Counted from the stretch's first letter, positions 1 to 8,446 are shown. The stretch: 64,000 nucleotides of DNA from Intestinibacter bartlettii (GCF_000154445.1 NZ_DS499562.1); one strand, 5' to 3'. Made by a program: numbers and translations. Notes: generated by a model from the letters alone, not told the origin.

Positions 1-657
1 TGATGCAATTAAACTTAAATTTCCGATGCCATCTATTTCAACTAATCCTGCTAGTGCGTCCATTCCTACAAGCCCAGCACCCATTATTACAATATTTTTT
101 GCGTATTTTGCTTGTTCTTTTATTCCTATTGCATCTTCTATATTTCTAAGTGGATACACATTTTTAGCTTCTCTTAAATTTTTAACTGGTGGTACGAATG
201 CATTGGCACCTGATGTTATCAATAATTTGTCGTAAGCCAATTCTTCTTCCTTACCATCTTTTTCGTATTTGATTTTTTTATTGTCTGGATCAATTTCTTT
301 TACTGTAGCTTTTTTAATCCAAGTTGCGTTTTGTTTTTCCATGAAATCTCCATCTACAAAGTTAATTCCTTCTATTGTTCTGTGTCCTGAAATTACATGA
401 TGTAACATGCAACGAGAGTAAATATTTTCATCTTTTGATACTACTATTATTTTTGCTTTTTTGTCCAATTCTCTAATTGTTTTTACCGCTGTAACTCCTG
501 CGATACTTGCCCCTATTATTACATAAGTTGTTGCATCATCTTGTGATTTTGGCCCAACTTTATGTGCTGGAACTGTAACTTCTTTTGGTGCATTTTTAGG
601 AGTAACATTACTTTCTTCTTTATCTGATTTAAATATATTCTTTATTTTATCAAACAT
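1..657 (-). CDS. FAD/NAD(P)-dependent oxidoreductase of the CODH cluster, C-terminus off window
   Basis: The first 219 codons of a flavoprotein pyridine-nucleotide oxidoreductase are present; the gene continues past the left edge. An FAD-binding Rossmann motif GASIAG lies at residues 49-54 and a second NAD(P)-type motif GAGLVG at 193-198, the two-dinucleotide layout of the nitrite-reductase / NADH-oxidase-like family. About 45 lysine- and glutamate-rich residues precede the first motif. The ATG follows directly on the cooF stop codon (TAAATG), so it is translationally coupled to cooF. In many anaerobes a flavoprotein of this type sits with cooS and cooF and is thought to pass CO-derived electrons from CooF to NAD(P). 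That role is inferred from context; the family assignment is firm. Confidence 0.88.
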   Translation of the reverse strand, partial: MFDKIKNIFKSDKEESNVTPKNAPKEVTVPAHKVGPKSQDDATTYVIIGASIAGVTAVKTIRELDKKAKIIVVSKDENIYSRCMLHHVISGHRTIEGINFVDGDFMEKQNATWIKKATVKEIDPDNKKIKYEKDGKEEELAYDKLLITSGANAFVPPVKNLREAKNVYPLRNIEDAIGIKEQAKYAKNIVIMGAGLVGMDALAGLVEIDGIGNLSLIAS

Positions 658-1137
658 TTATTCGTCCTCCTTTTGTAATTCTAATGCACCGCTTGGGCAG
701 TTATATACGCATAGAGGAATTTCTTCTCCTTGGCATAAATCGCATTTTATTATATCTTGTTTCGTTCTGTCATCTGGTTTTAGAATTCCATAAGGGCAAC
801 TCATTACACACATATAACATGAACCACATTTTTGTTTATCATATGAAACTATTCCTGTTTCAGGGTCTTTTGTCATAGCCCCACTCATGCATGTTGCAAC
901 ACATTCTGGTTTGTCGCAATGTCTACATGTTAGAGGGACTGGGTGTCCCTCGTTATTTAGTTCTATATGATTTCTACTTTCTGTATCTATATGTGATAAA
1001 TCTATAAAATATTTATCTTTATTTACATCTATAAAGCTATCAAATTTATGTTTTTCGCCACAATTTCTAGTCATGCAGGCTAACACACAACTTTTGCAAC
1101 CTGTACATAAATCTTTATGAATTATTATTCTGCGCAT
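658..1137 (-). CDS. cooF: CooF-like 4Fe-4S ferredoxin, electron carrier for CO dehydrogenase
   Basis: A 159-residue polyferredoxin. Its cysteine groups fit four [4Fe-4S] clusters: CTGCKSCVLAC starting at residue 11, a CRHCDKPEC group, CGSCYMCVMSCP, and a C-terminal CDLCQ...CVYNCP group. This is the HycB/CooF/DmsB-type electron-transfer subunit pattern. It lies 23 bases downstream of cooS and abuts the flavoprotein gene, so the three genes form one operon. CooF carries electrons from the CODH D-cluster to a partner enzyme, here probably the adjacent flavoprotein. The start ATG has an AAGGATG ribosome binding site. The general family is certain; the CooF name rests on the neighbour. Confidence 0.9.
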   Translation of the reverse strand: MRRIIIHKDLCTGCKSCVLACMTRNCGEKHKFDSFIDVNKDKYFIDLSHIDTESRNHIELNNEGHPVPLTCRHCDKPECVATCMSGAMTKDPETGIVSYDKQKCGSCYMCVMSCPYGILKPDDRTKQDIIKCDLCQGEEIPLCVYNCPSGALELQKEDE

Positions 1138-1160
1138 TTGACCACATCCTTAAAAATTAA

Positions 1161-3050
1161 TTATTTTAAACCTAAGCCTTTTCTTCTATCTAATATTTCT
1201 GATTCTAATGTATTAGCTGCTGATTCTGGGTCTGGATCTACTATTACACTACCTCCAGTTATACCTTTTAATCCTTCTGTTAAAACTTGAGTTACTAATG
1301 GTCCTCCAGTTATAAATGGTGGTAAAGCTAGGTGAAGTGGTAGTCCTAAAGCTAAACCGAATGCTCCATCAGCTAATGCTTGTTCTTCTAACCATTGTGG
1401 TGCTGAAAGTGCTACTGGTAATTGTGGTATATCTACATTTAATGCTGCTGCTAATTCACTAACAACTATTTCGATTCTTCCTATTGCTAGACATGGTCCA
1501 AAGTTTAATACTGGTGGTATATTTAATTTTTTACAGACTGCTTTTAAGTTTTCTCCTGCTAATTCTTCTGCCCCTGGTGACATTAATCCTACGTTTTCTA
1601 GTCCACCTGTTGAACATCCTGCTGATAATACTAAGATATCTTTTTTGATTAATTCTTTTACTAATTCTACTGTGTGAACATCATGTCCGCCAGCAGTCAT
1701 GTTTGAACATCCTACTACTCCGACAACACCTTTGATTGTTCCATCAGCGATTAAGTCTATTAATGGTTTCCAGTTTCCACCTAAGAATTCTTTTAAGTTC
1801 TTTTCACTTACACCAGTTAAAGATTCATCATAACCGTGATCTTTTGGTATATCTATAGTTACGTTTCCTCTTCTTGCTTTGTAAGCTTCTACTGCTTCGT
1901 TTATTAATCTGTGGTCTATTTCATCAAATTTATCTCTATCTAATTGGATTAATTCTGCATTTTTCTTTTTAGCTACATCATCTAAGCAAATCATTTTTAC
2001 TTGTAATTTATCAGCTATCGGTTCAAGCCCTGGGATTGTACAGTTGAATTCTGAAACTACCATATCAACTGCCCCTGTTGCTAAAACTGCCTCACTTGTG
2101 TAGTTATTTCCTGCATGCCCTGCAAATATTTCTTTGTAGTGTTCTCCTCTTAATTGTAAGTCTTGGCCTACACATGTACATCCTACTAATCTGAATCCTT
2201 TTGCTCCTACTGATTTAGCTACTTCTACTACTTCTGGTAATTTTATTTTTTCTTGGAAACTTGCGAATGTTGAATGTTGATGTCCTGTTACCATTATGTT
2301 TATATAGTCTTCATCAATTACTCTAAATCCTACTGGAGCCATTCTTATAACTGGATCTCCTAAAACTATATCGTTTAATAAGTTAGTTAAAGTTAAGCCA
2401 TATAAACCTGTACAAATTCCTAATGATAAACAATGCATTAACATATCTACAGGGTCAGAACTTAAGTTAGTTGATGATTTTACACATCCATCAAATACTT
2501 CTGATTTAGCTCCACCTGGCATGATTCCAAGCTCTTTCCATTTATCAACTCTCATATGGTAAGCTAGTTTTTCAACTAATTCCATTTTTTCATATCTTGG
2601 TTTGTATAAATCTTTTAGAATTGCGTCTGCTATTTTTACACATCTTTTATGTGGGTCGTCGTCGAATATTCCTAATTCTTCTCCTAATATATTTAAAGCT
2701 TTTTCACTTTTTATAACTCCATTGTTTTCTCCAACGTGTTTTACGTTTAAAGCTGTATTTTCAACTACGTGTAAATAACATGCTGCCCCTGCTGATACTG
2801 CTCTTAAGAAGTTTCTTGCTACTATTGTGTCTGCATCTGCTCCACATATTCCTCTTGGTGATTTTGGAGTTACTCTACATGGTCCATTTGAACATAATCT
2901 ACAACAGACACCTTGAAGTCCAAATCCACATTTTACTTTTTGGTCGATTGTTCTTTGGAATGCTGTTTCAAATTCTCCTGCTTTTGATGCTACAAAACTT
3001 TCTAATCTCTTATCTGCACTTTCACACATCTTACAAGTATTACAATTCAT
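1161..3050 (-). CDS. cooS: Anaerobic Ni-Fe carbon monoxide dehydrogenase catalytic subunit
   Basis: A 629-residue CooS-type CODH, full length for the family, interconverting CO + H2O with CO2 + 2e- + 2H+ in the cytoplasm. Cysteines for the D- and B-clusters are in the first 70 residues (CNTCKMC, then GFGLQGVCCRLCSNGPC). C-cluster ligands are recognisable as GCTCVGQDLQLRGEH, GCSNMTAGG, SAGCSTGG and NFGPCLAIGR. The ATG is preceded by GGGAGGAATAT. No acetyl-CoA synthase, CODH maturation or corrinoid genes are in the window, so this is the monofunctional type linked to cooF and a flavoprotein, probably for electron disposal or CO use. The 440 bases upstream contain palindromes that may be operators. 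Confidence 0.97.
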   Translation of the reverse strand: MNCNTCKMCESADKRLESFVASKAGEFETAFQRTIDQKVKCGFGLQGVCCRLCSNGPCRVTPKSPRGICGADADTIVARNFLRAVSAGAACYLHVVENTALNVKHVGENNGVIKSEKALNILGEELGIFDDDPHKRCVKIADAILKDLYKPRYEKMELVEKLAYHMRVDKWKELGIMPGGAKSEVFDGCVKSSTNLSSDPVDMLMHCLSLGICTGLYGLTLTNLLNDIVLGDPVIRMAPVGFRVIDEDYINIMVTGHQHSTFASFQEKIKLPEVVEVAKSVGAKGFRLVGCTCVGQDLQLRGEHYKEIFAGHAGNNYTSEAVLATGAVDMVVSEFNCTIPGLEPIADKLQVKMICLDDVAKKKNAELIQLDRDKFDEIDHRLINEAVEAYKARRGNVTIDIPKDHGYDESLTGVSEKNLKEFLGGNWKPLIDLIADGTIKGVVGVVGCSNMTAGGHDVHTVELVKELIKKDILVLSAGCSTGGLENVGLMSPGAEELAGENLKAVCKKLNIPPVLNFGPCLAIGRIEIVVSELAAALNVDIPQLPVALSAPQWLEEQALADGAFGLALGLPLHLALPPFITGGPLVTQVLTEGLKGITGGSVIVDPDPESAANTLESEILDRRKGLGLK

Positions 3051-3065
3051 TTTTATATTCCTCCC

Positions 3066-3424
3066 ATTAATACTTTTATACTATAAAGTCTGTTTCTCAT
3101 AATGTTTTCAAATTTAAAAATATTTACCAGTTTTTTAAATCTCAACTTTTTTAAAACTTTCATTTTATTTATACTTCATTTATACCAATATATTCCATAG
3201 TTAAACATATATTTTTTTATTTTTATATTTTATTTTTATTCCAATTTGGAATAATTTATTTTATTCTGTCTCATTTATTAGTTTAAATTCCAACCATTTA
3301 TAATTCTTGATTTCTATTTTTAATTCCTAATAAGAATTATTTTTTAATTTAAACATAATCCATTTTGATATTAATCTTTGAATATGACATTATTTTATCA
3401 ACCATTTTTTGGGGCAAATTCTTA
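3066..3424. other. AT-rich divergent intergenic region between cooS and ferredoxin
   Basis: No gene is seen. The stretch separates the leftward cooS operon from the rightward ferredoxin genes, so it should hold the cooS promoter, but I could not pick a convincing one. It contains a perfect 15-base palindrome at 3238-3252 and an imperfect one near 3328-3344. Confidence 0.6.
3238..3252. promoter_or_regulatory. Perfect 15-bp palindrome upstream of cooS, candidate operator
   Basis: ATTCCAATTTGGAAT is an odd-length perfect inverted repeat about 190 bases upstream of the cooS start. A related imperfect element, AATTCCTAATAAGAATT, lies about 75 bases further right. No known regulator is recognised; the function is inferred only from symmetry and position. 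Confidence 0.35.
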
Positions 3425-3453
3425 TTGTTATCTATAATAAACTTTGCTATAAT
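3425..3453 (+). promoter_or_regulatory. Sigma-A type promoter of the ferredoxin gene, with a Rex-box-like sequence
   Basis: -35 TTGTTA (3425-3430), a 17-base spacer and a perfect -10 TATAAT (3448-3453), 38 bases before the ferredoxin ATG. The -35 and spacer (TTGTTATCTATAATAAA) resemble half of the Rex operator TTGTTAA-N6-TTAACAA; the right half is poor. Rex control is therefore only a suggestion, made plausible by rex lying two genes away. Confidence 0.6.
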
Positions 3454-3491
3454 TATAAGTGAAATTAAAATCATTAAAGGGGGATTTTAGT

Positions 3492-3662
3492 ATGGCTTAC
3501 AAAATAACTGATGAATGTATCGCTTGTGGTTCTTGTGCAGACGAATGTCCAAACGATGCTATAACTGCAGGAGATGACAAATACAGCATAAATGCTGACG
3601 AATGTTTAGATTGTGGATCATGTGCTGATGCCTGTCCAAACGATGCTATAGTTGAAGAATAA
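3492..3662 (+). CDS. Clostridial 2[4Fe-4S] ferredoxin
   Basis: A 56-residue low-potential ferredoxin with two CxxCxxCxxxCP motifs (CIACGSCADECP and CLDCGSCADACP), the classic eight-iron clostridial type. It accepts electrons from enzymes such as pyruvate:ferredoxin oxidoreductase and supplies hydrogenase, Rnf or CODH-linked reactions. An in-frame upstream ATG at 3459 is rejected: a strong AAAGGGGGA ribosome binding site lies just before 3492, and the family begins MAYKI. The gene has its own sigma-A promoter and is followed by an intrinsic terminator. A paralogue lies 107 bases downstream. Confidence 0.97.
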   Translation: MAYKITDECIACGSCADECPNDAITAGDDKYSINADECLDCGSCADACPNDAIVEE

Positions 3663-3667
3663 TAGCA

Positions 3668-3710
3668 AGTAAAACTATCTGGGGATTCTTCCTTGGATAG
3701 TTTTTTATTC
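3668..3710 (+). terminator. Intrinsic terminator after the first ferredoxin
   Basis: Inverted repeat AAAACTATC / GATAGTTTT followed by a T-run, directly after the first ferredoxin stop codon. It separates the two ferredoxin genes, so the second may be made mainly by read-through or from its own promoter. Confidence 0.8.
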
Positions 3711-3769
3711 GGTTGATTTTGATGATTTTAAATTTCAAAAATAATGACATCAATTAAGGAGAAAATAAT

Positions 3770-3940
3770 ATGGCTTACATAATAGGTGATGCTTGTATAA
3801 GCTGTGGTGCATGCGAATCAGAATGCCCTGTAGAATGTATATCAGCTGGAGATGACAAATACGTAATAGATGCAGATAGCTGCATAGAATGCGGTTCTTG
3901 TGCAGACGTATGTCCTGTAGAAGCTCCATGTGCTGAATAA
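3770..3940 (+). CDS. Second 2[4Fe-4S] ferredoxin, tandem paralogue
   Basis: A 56-residue ferredoxin starting MAYIIGDACISCGACE. Two CxxCxxCxxxCP motifs are intact (CISCGACESECP and CIECGSCADVCP), so it should bind two [4Fe-4S] clusters. It carries two further cysteines, one after the first motif (VECISAG) and one near the C-terminus (APCAE), that the neighbour lacks. A good AAGGAG ribosome binding site precedes the ATG. It is clearly a diverged copy of the gene at 3492 (same length and layout, many substitutions), suggesting a tandem duplication with a change of redox partner or potential. It is bounded on both sides by terminators. Confidence 0.95.
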   Translation: MAYIIGDACISCGACESECPVECISAGDDKYVIDADSCIECGSCADVCPVEAPCAE

Positions 3941-3963
3941 TTTTGAATTTAATTTTTATTAAA

Positions 3964-3995
3964 TAAAGCTAAGTGGTTTTTATCACTTAGCTTTT
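3964..3995 (+). terminator. Intrinsic terminator after the second ferredoxin
   Basis: AAAGCTAAGTG / CACTTAGCTTT is a perfect 11-bp stem with an 8-base loop and a T-rich tail, 24 bases after the stop codon. Confidence 0.85.
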
Positions 3996-4006
3996 TAAAC
4001 GTTAAA

Positions 4007-4056
4007 AAAAAACTGCTGTATGAAAATCACGTACAATATTCTATACAACAGCTTAA
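4007..4056 (-). terminator. Intrinsic terminator of rex
   Basis: On the minus strand CTGTTGTAT pairs with ATACAGCAG (one G-U) and is followed by a run of nine T. It lies about 25 bases past the rex stop. Confidence 0.75.
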
Positions 4057-4080
4057 TTATATTATTAAATAAATATATCG

Positions 4081-4710
4081 TTATTCGTCTTCTTTCATTA
4101 GATATGATAGAGTAAATAAGCTTTCAGTTAAGTTTACATTTTCTACTATGATATCTTCTGGTACATTTAAATCCATAGGTGCAAAGTTCCATAATCCCTT
4201 TATCCCACATGCGACTAATCTATCTGCTAATTCTTGGGCCCCATTTTTTGGTACACATAAAATTCCGATATCTATTTTGTTTTCTTTAACAAAGTCTTCA
4301 ATTTTATCCGAGTCCAATATTTCAAATTCTCTTATTTTTAATCCTATTATTTTAGGATTTGCATCAAATAATCCTTTTATTTCGAATCCCGCTTTTCTAA
4401 ATCCAGAATAGTTAGCTATTGCTTGTCCTAAGTTTCCTGCTCCTATTAGAATTGCATTGTATGGCCTGTCTAACCCTAGAATTTTTCCGATTTCAGTATG
4501 AAGAGCTTCTATATTATATCCATACCCTTGTTGTCCAAATCCGCCAAAATTATTTAAATCTTGTCTTATTTGTGATGCTGTGAATCCTATAATTTCACTT
4601 AATTCTTTTGAAGATATTCTTTGTACGTCATTATCAAGTAAGTCCCCAAGATATCTGTAGTACTTAGGCAGTCTTCTGATAACAGCCATTGATATATTCT
4701 TACCTGCCAT
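4081..4710 (-). CDS. rex: Redox-sensing transcriptional repressor Rex
   Basis: A 209-residue Rex, the family's usual length. An N-terminal winged helix (about residues 1-80, with RLPKYYRYL and the recognition segment TASQIRQDLNNFG) binds DNA. A C-terminal Rossmann domain with GAGNLG at 90-95 senses the NADH/NAD+ ratio; NADH releases the repressor. In clostridia Rex controls fermentation, hydrogen and electron-transfer genes. The ferredoxins next door and the CODH operon are plausible targets. It is a single-gene unit with its own terminator, divergent from the ABC-F gene; in Bacillus subtilis rex is also near ydiF. The start has a GAGGTGAG ribosome binding site. Confidence 0.97.
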   Translation of the reverse strand: MAGKNISMAVIRRLPKYYRYLGDLLDNDVQRISSKELSEIIGFTASQIRQDLNNFGGFGQQGYGYNIEALHTEIGKILGLDRPYNAILIGAGNLGQAIANYSGFRKAGFEIKGLFDANPKIIGLKIREFEILDSDKIEDFVKENKIDIGILCVPKNGAQELADRLVACGIKGLWNFAPMDLNVPEDIIVENVNLTESLFTLSYLMKEDE

Positions 4711-4850
4711 CTTCTCACCTCTTTTAATTTTAATATTTTCATAACAATATAATTAGATAATACCATATTTTTTAAATAGTTTCATATATCCTTGATTATA
4801 TTATACCAAAAGTTTATAATTTTAGATAGCTTAAGGAGGTACAAAAACTT

Positions 4851-6767
4851 ATGATCATCTTATCTTGTAATAATTTGAATAAAAGTTTTGGCGTAGATTC
4901 TATCCTTGAAAATGTTAGTTTTACTATAAATGAAGGCGACAAAGTCGGTATCGTTGGTGTTAATGGTACTGGAAAAACGACTTTATTTAAGATTATTTCA
5001 GGTGAATACGGATACGATAGCGGTGATATTTACACTTCTAAAGATTGTGAAGTTGGTTATTTAGAACAAAATACTAACTTTTATTCGGAAAATACTATTT
5101 TAGAAGAGGTTCTTGAAGTATTCAAACCTCTTATCGAAATGGAAGAAAATCTTAGACAACTTGAAATCAAAATAGCTGAAGAAGGAAGCAAATCAGATTC
5201 TAAAATCTTAGATAAATTAATGGATGAGTACTCTCATAAAATGGAGTTATTTTCGGCAAACAACGGTTACGGATATAAGTCCGAGGCGAAGGGTGTGCTT
5301 ATTGGTTTAGGATTTAAGGACAGCGATTTTGATAAAAAAGTCGATATTCTTTCTGGTGGAGAAAAAACAAGAGTACTTTTAGGGAAATTACTTCTTAAAA
5401 AACCTACCCTATTACTTCTTGACGAACCGACAAACCACCTTGATTCTGAGGCAATCGAGTGGTTAGAGTTCTTCTTAAAACAGTATAGGGGTACTGTTAT
5501 GCTTATTTCCCATGACAGATATTTTCTAGATCAAGTAGTAAATAGAACTTTCGAAATCTACAACAAAAAACTTAAAACTTATAATGGTAATTACTCTGAT
5601 TTTATAGAGCAATCCAAAGTTGAAAAAGAATTAGAAATTAAAAAATACGAAGACCAGCAAAAAGAACTTAAAAAACAAGAAGAGTCTATTGAAAGACTTA
5701 AGGCTTATGGTCGTGAAAAACATCTTAAAAGAGCTAGAAGTAAGGAAAAGGCTCTTGATAAGGTTGATGTTCTTGACAGACCCGAGTTATATAGAAAAAA
5801 AGCGAAAATATCTTTCGACCCAGCTGTTGTCAGTGGTAATGATGTAATGCAAGTTAGAGATATTTCTATGGGATATGACGATAGAATATTATTCAAAGGG
5901 TTGAATTTTGAGATATATCGTGGGGAAAAAGTTGCATTAATCGGACCAAACGGAATCGGTAAATCTACATTATTTAAAATAATAATGAATGAGCTTACTC
6001 CACTTTCTGGTGAAGTCAAACTTGGTACAAATGTTAACGTGGCTTATTTCCACCAAGAGCAAAAAACTCTTGATTTAAACAACACTATTATAGATGAAAT
6101 TTGGAAAGATAATACGAACCTTACTCAAACTCAAATAAGGTCAATGCTTGGTGCATTCTTATTTGAAAATGACGATGTATTTAAACAAATTTCTTCACTT
6201 AGTGGTGGCGAAAGAGCTAGAGTTGCAATATTAAAACTGATTTTATCAAAAGCAAACTTCCTGCTTCTTGATGAACCGACAAACCACTTAGACATCGATT
6301 CAAAAGAAGTTTTAGAAGATGCTCTAAACGGATACACTGGAACAATTTTCACGATTTCGCATGATAGATATTTCTTAAACACTGTAGTTGACAAGATTTT
6401 AGTTCTTGATGAAAACGGAATTACTGAATATCTTGGTAATTACGACTACTACATGGCTAAAAAGAAAGAATCCGAAGAGATAAATGCTCATGTTGAGGAA
6501 GAATCTGAAAAGACTAAAACTCAACTTAAAGAGGAAAAACGTCGTGAACGTGAAGAACGTGAAAAACAAAAGAAAAATAGAAATAAAATTGCTAATACAG
6601 AAAAAGAAATTGAGCAAATCGAAACAAAAATCGGTGAACTTGATGAACTTCTTTGTCTAGAAGAAGTTTACTCTAACCCTGAACGTTCTAAAGAAGTTTC
6701 TCAAGAAAAATCTAACTTAGAAGATAGATTAGCTGAACTTTACGAGCTTTGGGAAGAATTAATGTAG
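4851..6767 (+). CDS. ABC-F family ATPase (YdiF/Uup-like)
   Basis: A 638-residue ABC-F protein with two ATPase domains and no membrane segment. Walker A motifs are GVNGTGKTT near residue 37 and GPNGIGKST near 365; signature motifs are LSGGEKTRV and LSGGERARV; both Walker B regions read LLLDEPTNHLD. A charged inter-domain linker (about 245-300) matches the P-site tRNA interaction motif region, and the last 90 residues form a charged coiled coil as in Uup/YdiF. ABC-F proteins act on the ribosome, either in translation control or in antibiotic protection. The rex/tsa neighbourhood matches ydiF of Bacillus, favouring a housekeeping role over drug resistance. GGAGG lies 11 bases before the ATG. Confidence 0.92.
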   Translation: MIILSCNNLNKSFGVDSILENVSFTINEGDKVGIVGVNGTGKTTLFKIISGEYGYDSGDIYTSKDCEVGYLEQNTNFYSENTILEEVLEVFKPLIEMEENLRQLEIKIAEEGSKSDSKILDKLMDEYSHKMELFSANNGYGYKSEAKGVLIGLGFKDSDFDKKVDILSGGEKTRVLLGKLLLKKPTLLLLDEPTNHLDSEAIEWLEFFLKQYRGTVMLISHDRYFLDQVVNRTFEIYNKKLKTYNGNYSDFIEQSKVEKELEIKKYEDQQKELKKQEESIERLKAYGREKHLKRARSKEKALDKVDVLDRPELYRKKAKISFDPAVVSGNDVMQVRDISMGYDDRILFKGLNFEIYRGEKVALIGPNGIGKSTLFKIIMNELTPLSGEVKLGTNVNVAYFHQEQKTLDLNNTIIDEIWKDNTNLTQTQIRSMLGAFLFENDDVFKQISSLSGGERARVAILKLILSKANFLLLDEPTNHLDIDSKEVLEDALNGYTGTIFTISHDRYFLNTVVDKILVLDENGITEYLGNYDYYMAKKKESEEINAHVEEESEKTKTQLKEEKRREREEREKQKKNRNKIANTEKEIEQIETKIGELDELLCLEEVYSNPERSKEVSQEKSNLEDRLAELYELWEELM

Positions 6768-6790
6768 TTGGGCTTTTTATAAATTTTCAT

Positions 6791-6842
6791 AAAAATACTC
6801 CCTTTGATACTAGTTTATAGTTATCAAAAGGAGTATTTTTTA
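6791..6842 (+). terminator. Intrinsic terminator after the ABC-F gene
   Basis: AAATACTCC..TTTGATA pairs with TATCAAAAGGAGTATTT (one bulge) and is followed by a T-run. The A-run on the left would also let it act on the minus strand. The rest of the gap to 7045 is AT-rich; it holds a second hairpin (AAAGAAATCT at 6907 with AGATTTCTTT at 6942) and no gene. Confidence 0.8.
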
Positions 6843-7044
6843 TAACATATATGAAATTATATTCATTTTAAATTATAAATAAGCATAATTTCCGTATATG
6901 TGTTTCAAAGAAATCTACATTTTTAAGGATCTTTAGAATAGAGATTTCTTTATTATAGTATTATTTTATGGTTGTTTCTTTATTATAATTTTAGATTATC
7001 TTTTAGATTGTTTTTTGAGGTTATTTAATATATACCCAATTCTT

Positions 7045-7833
7045 CTAGTCATAATCACGAACTAATTTTATATATTTAGATGATACGTAACCTTCTATAT
7101 CTCTATACTCTACTCTATAGAAACCATTTGAAGTTTTTCCTTCAACTTCAACTCTTGCACCCTTTGGTATTGAAGTTATTTTTGTTGAAGATGAACTAGG
7201 ACTTCTTCTTAAAGTAAGTTTTGCTGTAGTTATTCCATCATAATCATCGATTTCTCTATAAGTGTAATCTTTTTTATTTGTATTAGTTCCTATTTTTGCA
7301 TGTTTTTGAGATATGTAACCATCTCTACCTTTGTATTCTATTTTGTACCAACCATTTGATGTTTTTGATTCTATCTTAATTACTGTACCTTTTTTCAAAT
7401 AAGTAACTTTCTTTGATAATGTTGATGCTCCAAGTCTCATATTAACATTTGAAGTTACAGTTCCTTTTTTCTCAATATCTCTGTATTCAGAATCATATAT
7501 TTTTATATTTTTTGGTGAAACATAACCTTCTATATCTCTATATTCTACTCTGTACCATCCATTTGATGCTTTTCTCTCAACTTCTACTACTGCACCTTTT
7601 TTAAGAGTTGTTATCTTTCTTGAGTTTGATGTTGCTTTTGATCTTAAAGTAGTGTTTGATTTTATAACACCTTCATAATCATCGTAATCTCTCGCTGCCA
7701 TTGTAACTGCCGTTGCTAGTTTTGCATCATTTTCATTGTTGTTCACTGCTGATACAGGTAAAACACCCGACACTGCTATCCCTACTGCCATTATTGCTCC
7801 TAGCCCCATCGCCATATACTTTTTCATTTTCAT
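7045..7833 (-). CDS. Secreted protein with three SH3b (bacterial SH3) domains
   Basis: A 262-residue exported protein. A signal peptide occupies about the first 30 residues (MKMKKYMAMG, a hydrophobic stretch, then cleavage near VSAVN). Three SH3b repeats follow at roughly 52-112, 120-180 and 192-258. Each has an N-terminal strand with LR (TLRSKA, NMRLGA, TLRRSP), a KKGAVVEVE-type turn, SNGWYRVEY and GYVSxKxIKI. Bacterial SH3 domains bind peptidoglycan or associated ligands. No hydrolase domain is fused, so this is a wall-binding or adaptor protein of unknown partner. It is a single-gene unit; GGAGGTACGATT precedes the ATG. Unusually high basic and tyrosine content suggests surface retention. 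Confidence 0.85.
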   Translation of the reverse strand: MKMKKYMAMGLGAIMAVGIAVSGVLPVSAVNNNENDAKLATAVTMAARDYDDYEGVIKSNTTLRSKATSNSRKITTLKKGAVVEVERKASNGWYRVEYRDIEGYVSPKNIKIYDSEYRDIEKKGTVTSNVNMRLGASTLSKKVTYLKKGTVIKIESKTSNGWYKIEYKGRDGYISQKHAKIGTNTNKKDYTYREIDDYDGITTAKLTLRRSPSSSSTKITSIPKGARVEVEGKTSNGFYRVEYRDIEGYVSSKYIKLVRDYD

Positions 7834-7993
7834 AATCGTACCTCCTAATAGTGATTAATTTTTTTATTTTTTGTGCTAAGTTCTTTGTTGTTTTCTTTTG
7901 CTACTAAATACAACACCTAAAAAAATTTTGGGTACCTTTTTTTAAAAACTTTTTAAAATTTTTTTATTTTTTTCTAAAAAATTTATTTTTCCA

Positions 7994-8030
7994 TAAAAAA
8001 TAGGAAGCCAATATTTTAGCTTCCTATTTC
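7994..8030 (-). terminator. Intrinsic terminator of the tsa/ridA operon
   Basis: AAATAGGAAGC and its complement form an 11-bp stem with a 10-base loop; on the minus strand the stem is followed by six T. It lies 24 bases past the ridA stop. Confidence 0.85.
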
Positions 8031-8053
8031 TCTATTTATATAAATATTTTCAA

Positions 8054-8398
8054 TTATTTTTTAGCAGCTACTATGCTTATTTCAACTAATAAGTTTTCTC
8101 TAGCCATGTTAGCTTCTACACATGCTCTTGCTGGTTCGTTTCCGTTTTCTACCCATGCATCCCAAACTGAGTTCATATCAGCGAATAATGCCATATCTTT
8201 TACGTATATAGTTGCTGATAATATGTGATTTTTGTCAGAACCGTATTGATTTAATATTGTTTCTGCTTTAGCTAAAACTGCAGCAGTTTGTTCTTTCATA
8301 TCACCTTCGTCATTAGTTAATCCACTTAAGTAAAGAGTTCCATTGTGTTCTACTACTTTACTCATTCTTCCTGTTCCTTCAAATCTTTTGATTTCCAT
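8054..8398 (-). CDS. ridA: RidA family reactive enamine/imine deaminase
   Basis: A 114-residue YjgF/YER057c/UK114-family protein, slightly shorter than the usual 125 or so. Proteins of this family form trimers and hydrolyse 2-aminoacrylate-type enamines released by PLP enzymes. The conserved substrate-carboxylate arginine lies in PARACVEA, near residue 91, and the terminal segment NLLVEISIVA is typical. It is the last gene before a terminator and lies 48 bases after tsaD, so it may be co-transcribed with the t6A genes. Several RidA subfamilies lack deaminase activity, so the exact substrate is uncertain. Confidence 0.88.
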   Translation of the reverse strand: MEIKRFEGTGRMSKVVEHNGTLYLSGLTNDEGDMKEQTAAVLAKAETILNQYGSDKNHILSATIYVKDMALFADMNSVWDAWVENGNEPARACVEANMARENLLVEISIVAAKK

Positions 8399-8446
8399 TT
8401 TGTCTCTCCTATATGTTGTTATTTTTAATTAGGCAATTTTAAATTG

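Noticed and set aside
26..235. Plus-strand open frame at the left edge
   Set aside because: It is the antisense shadow of the FAD oxidoreductase, whose minus-strand frame has clear dinucleotide-binding motifs.
3459..3491. Upstream ATG for the first ferredoxin
   Set aside because: It lies immediately after the promoter -10 box and has no ribosome binding site; the ATG at 3492 has a strong one and the family N-terminus.
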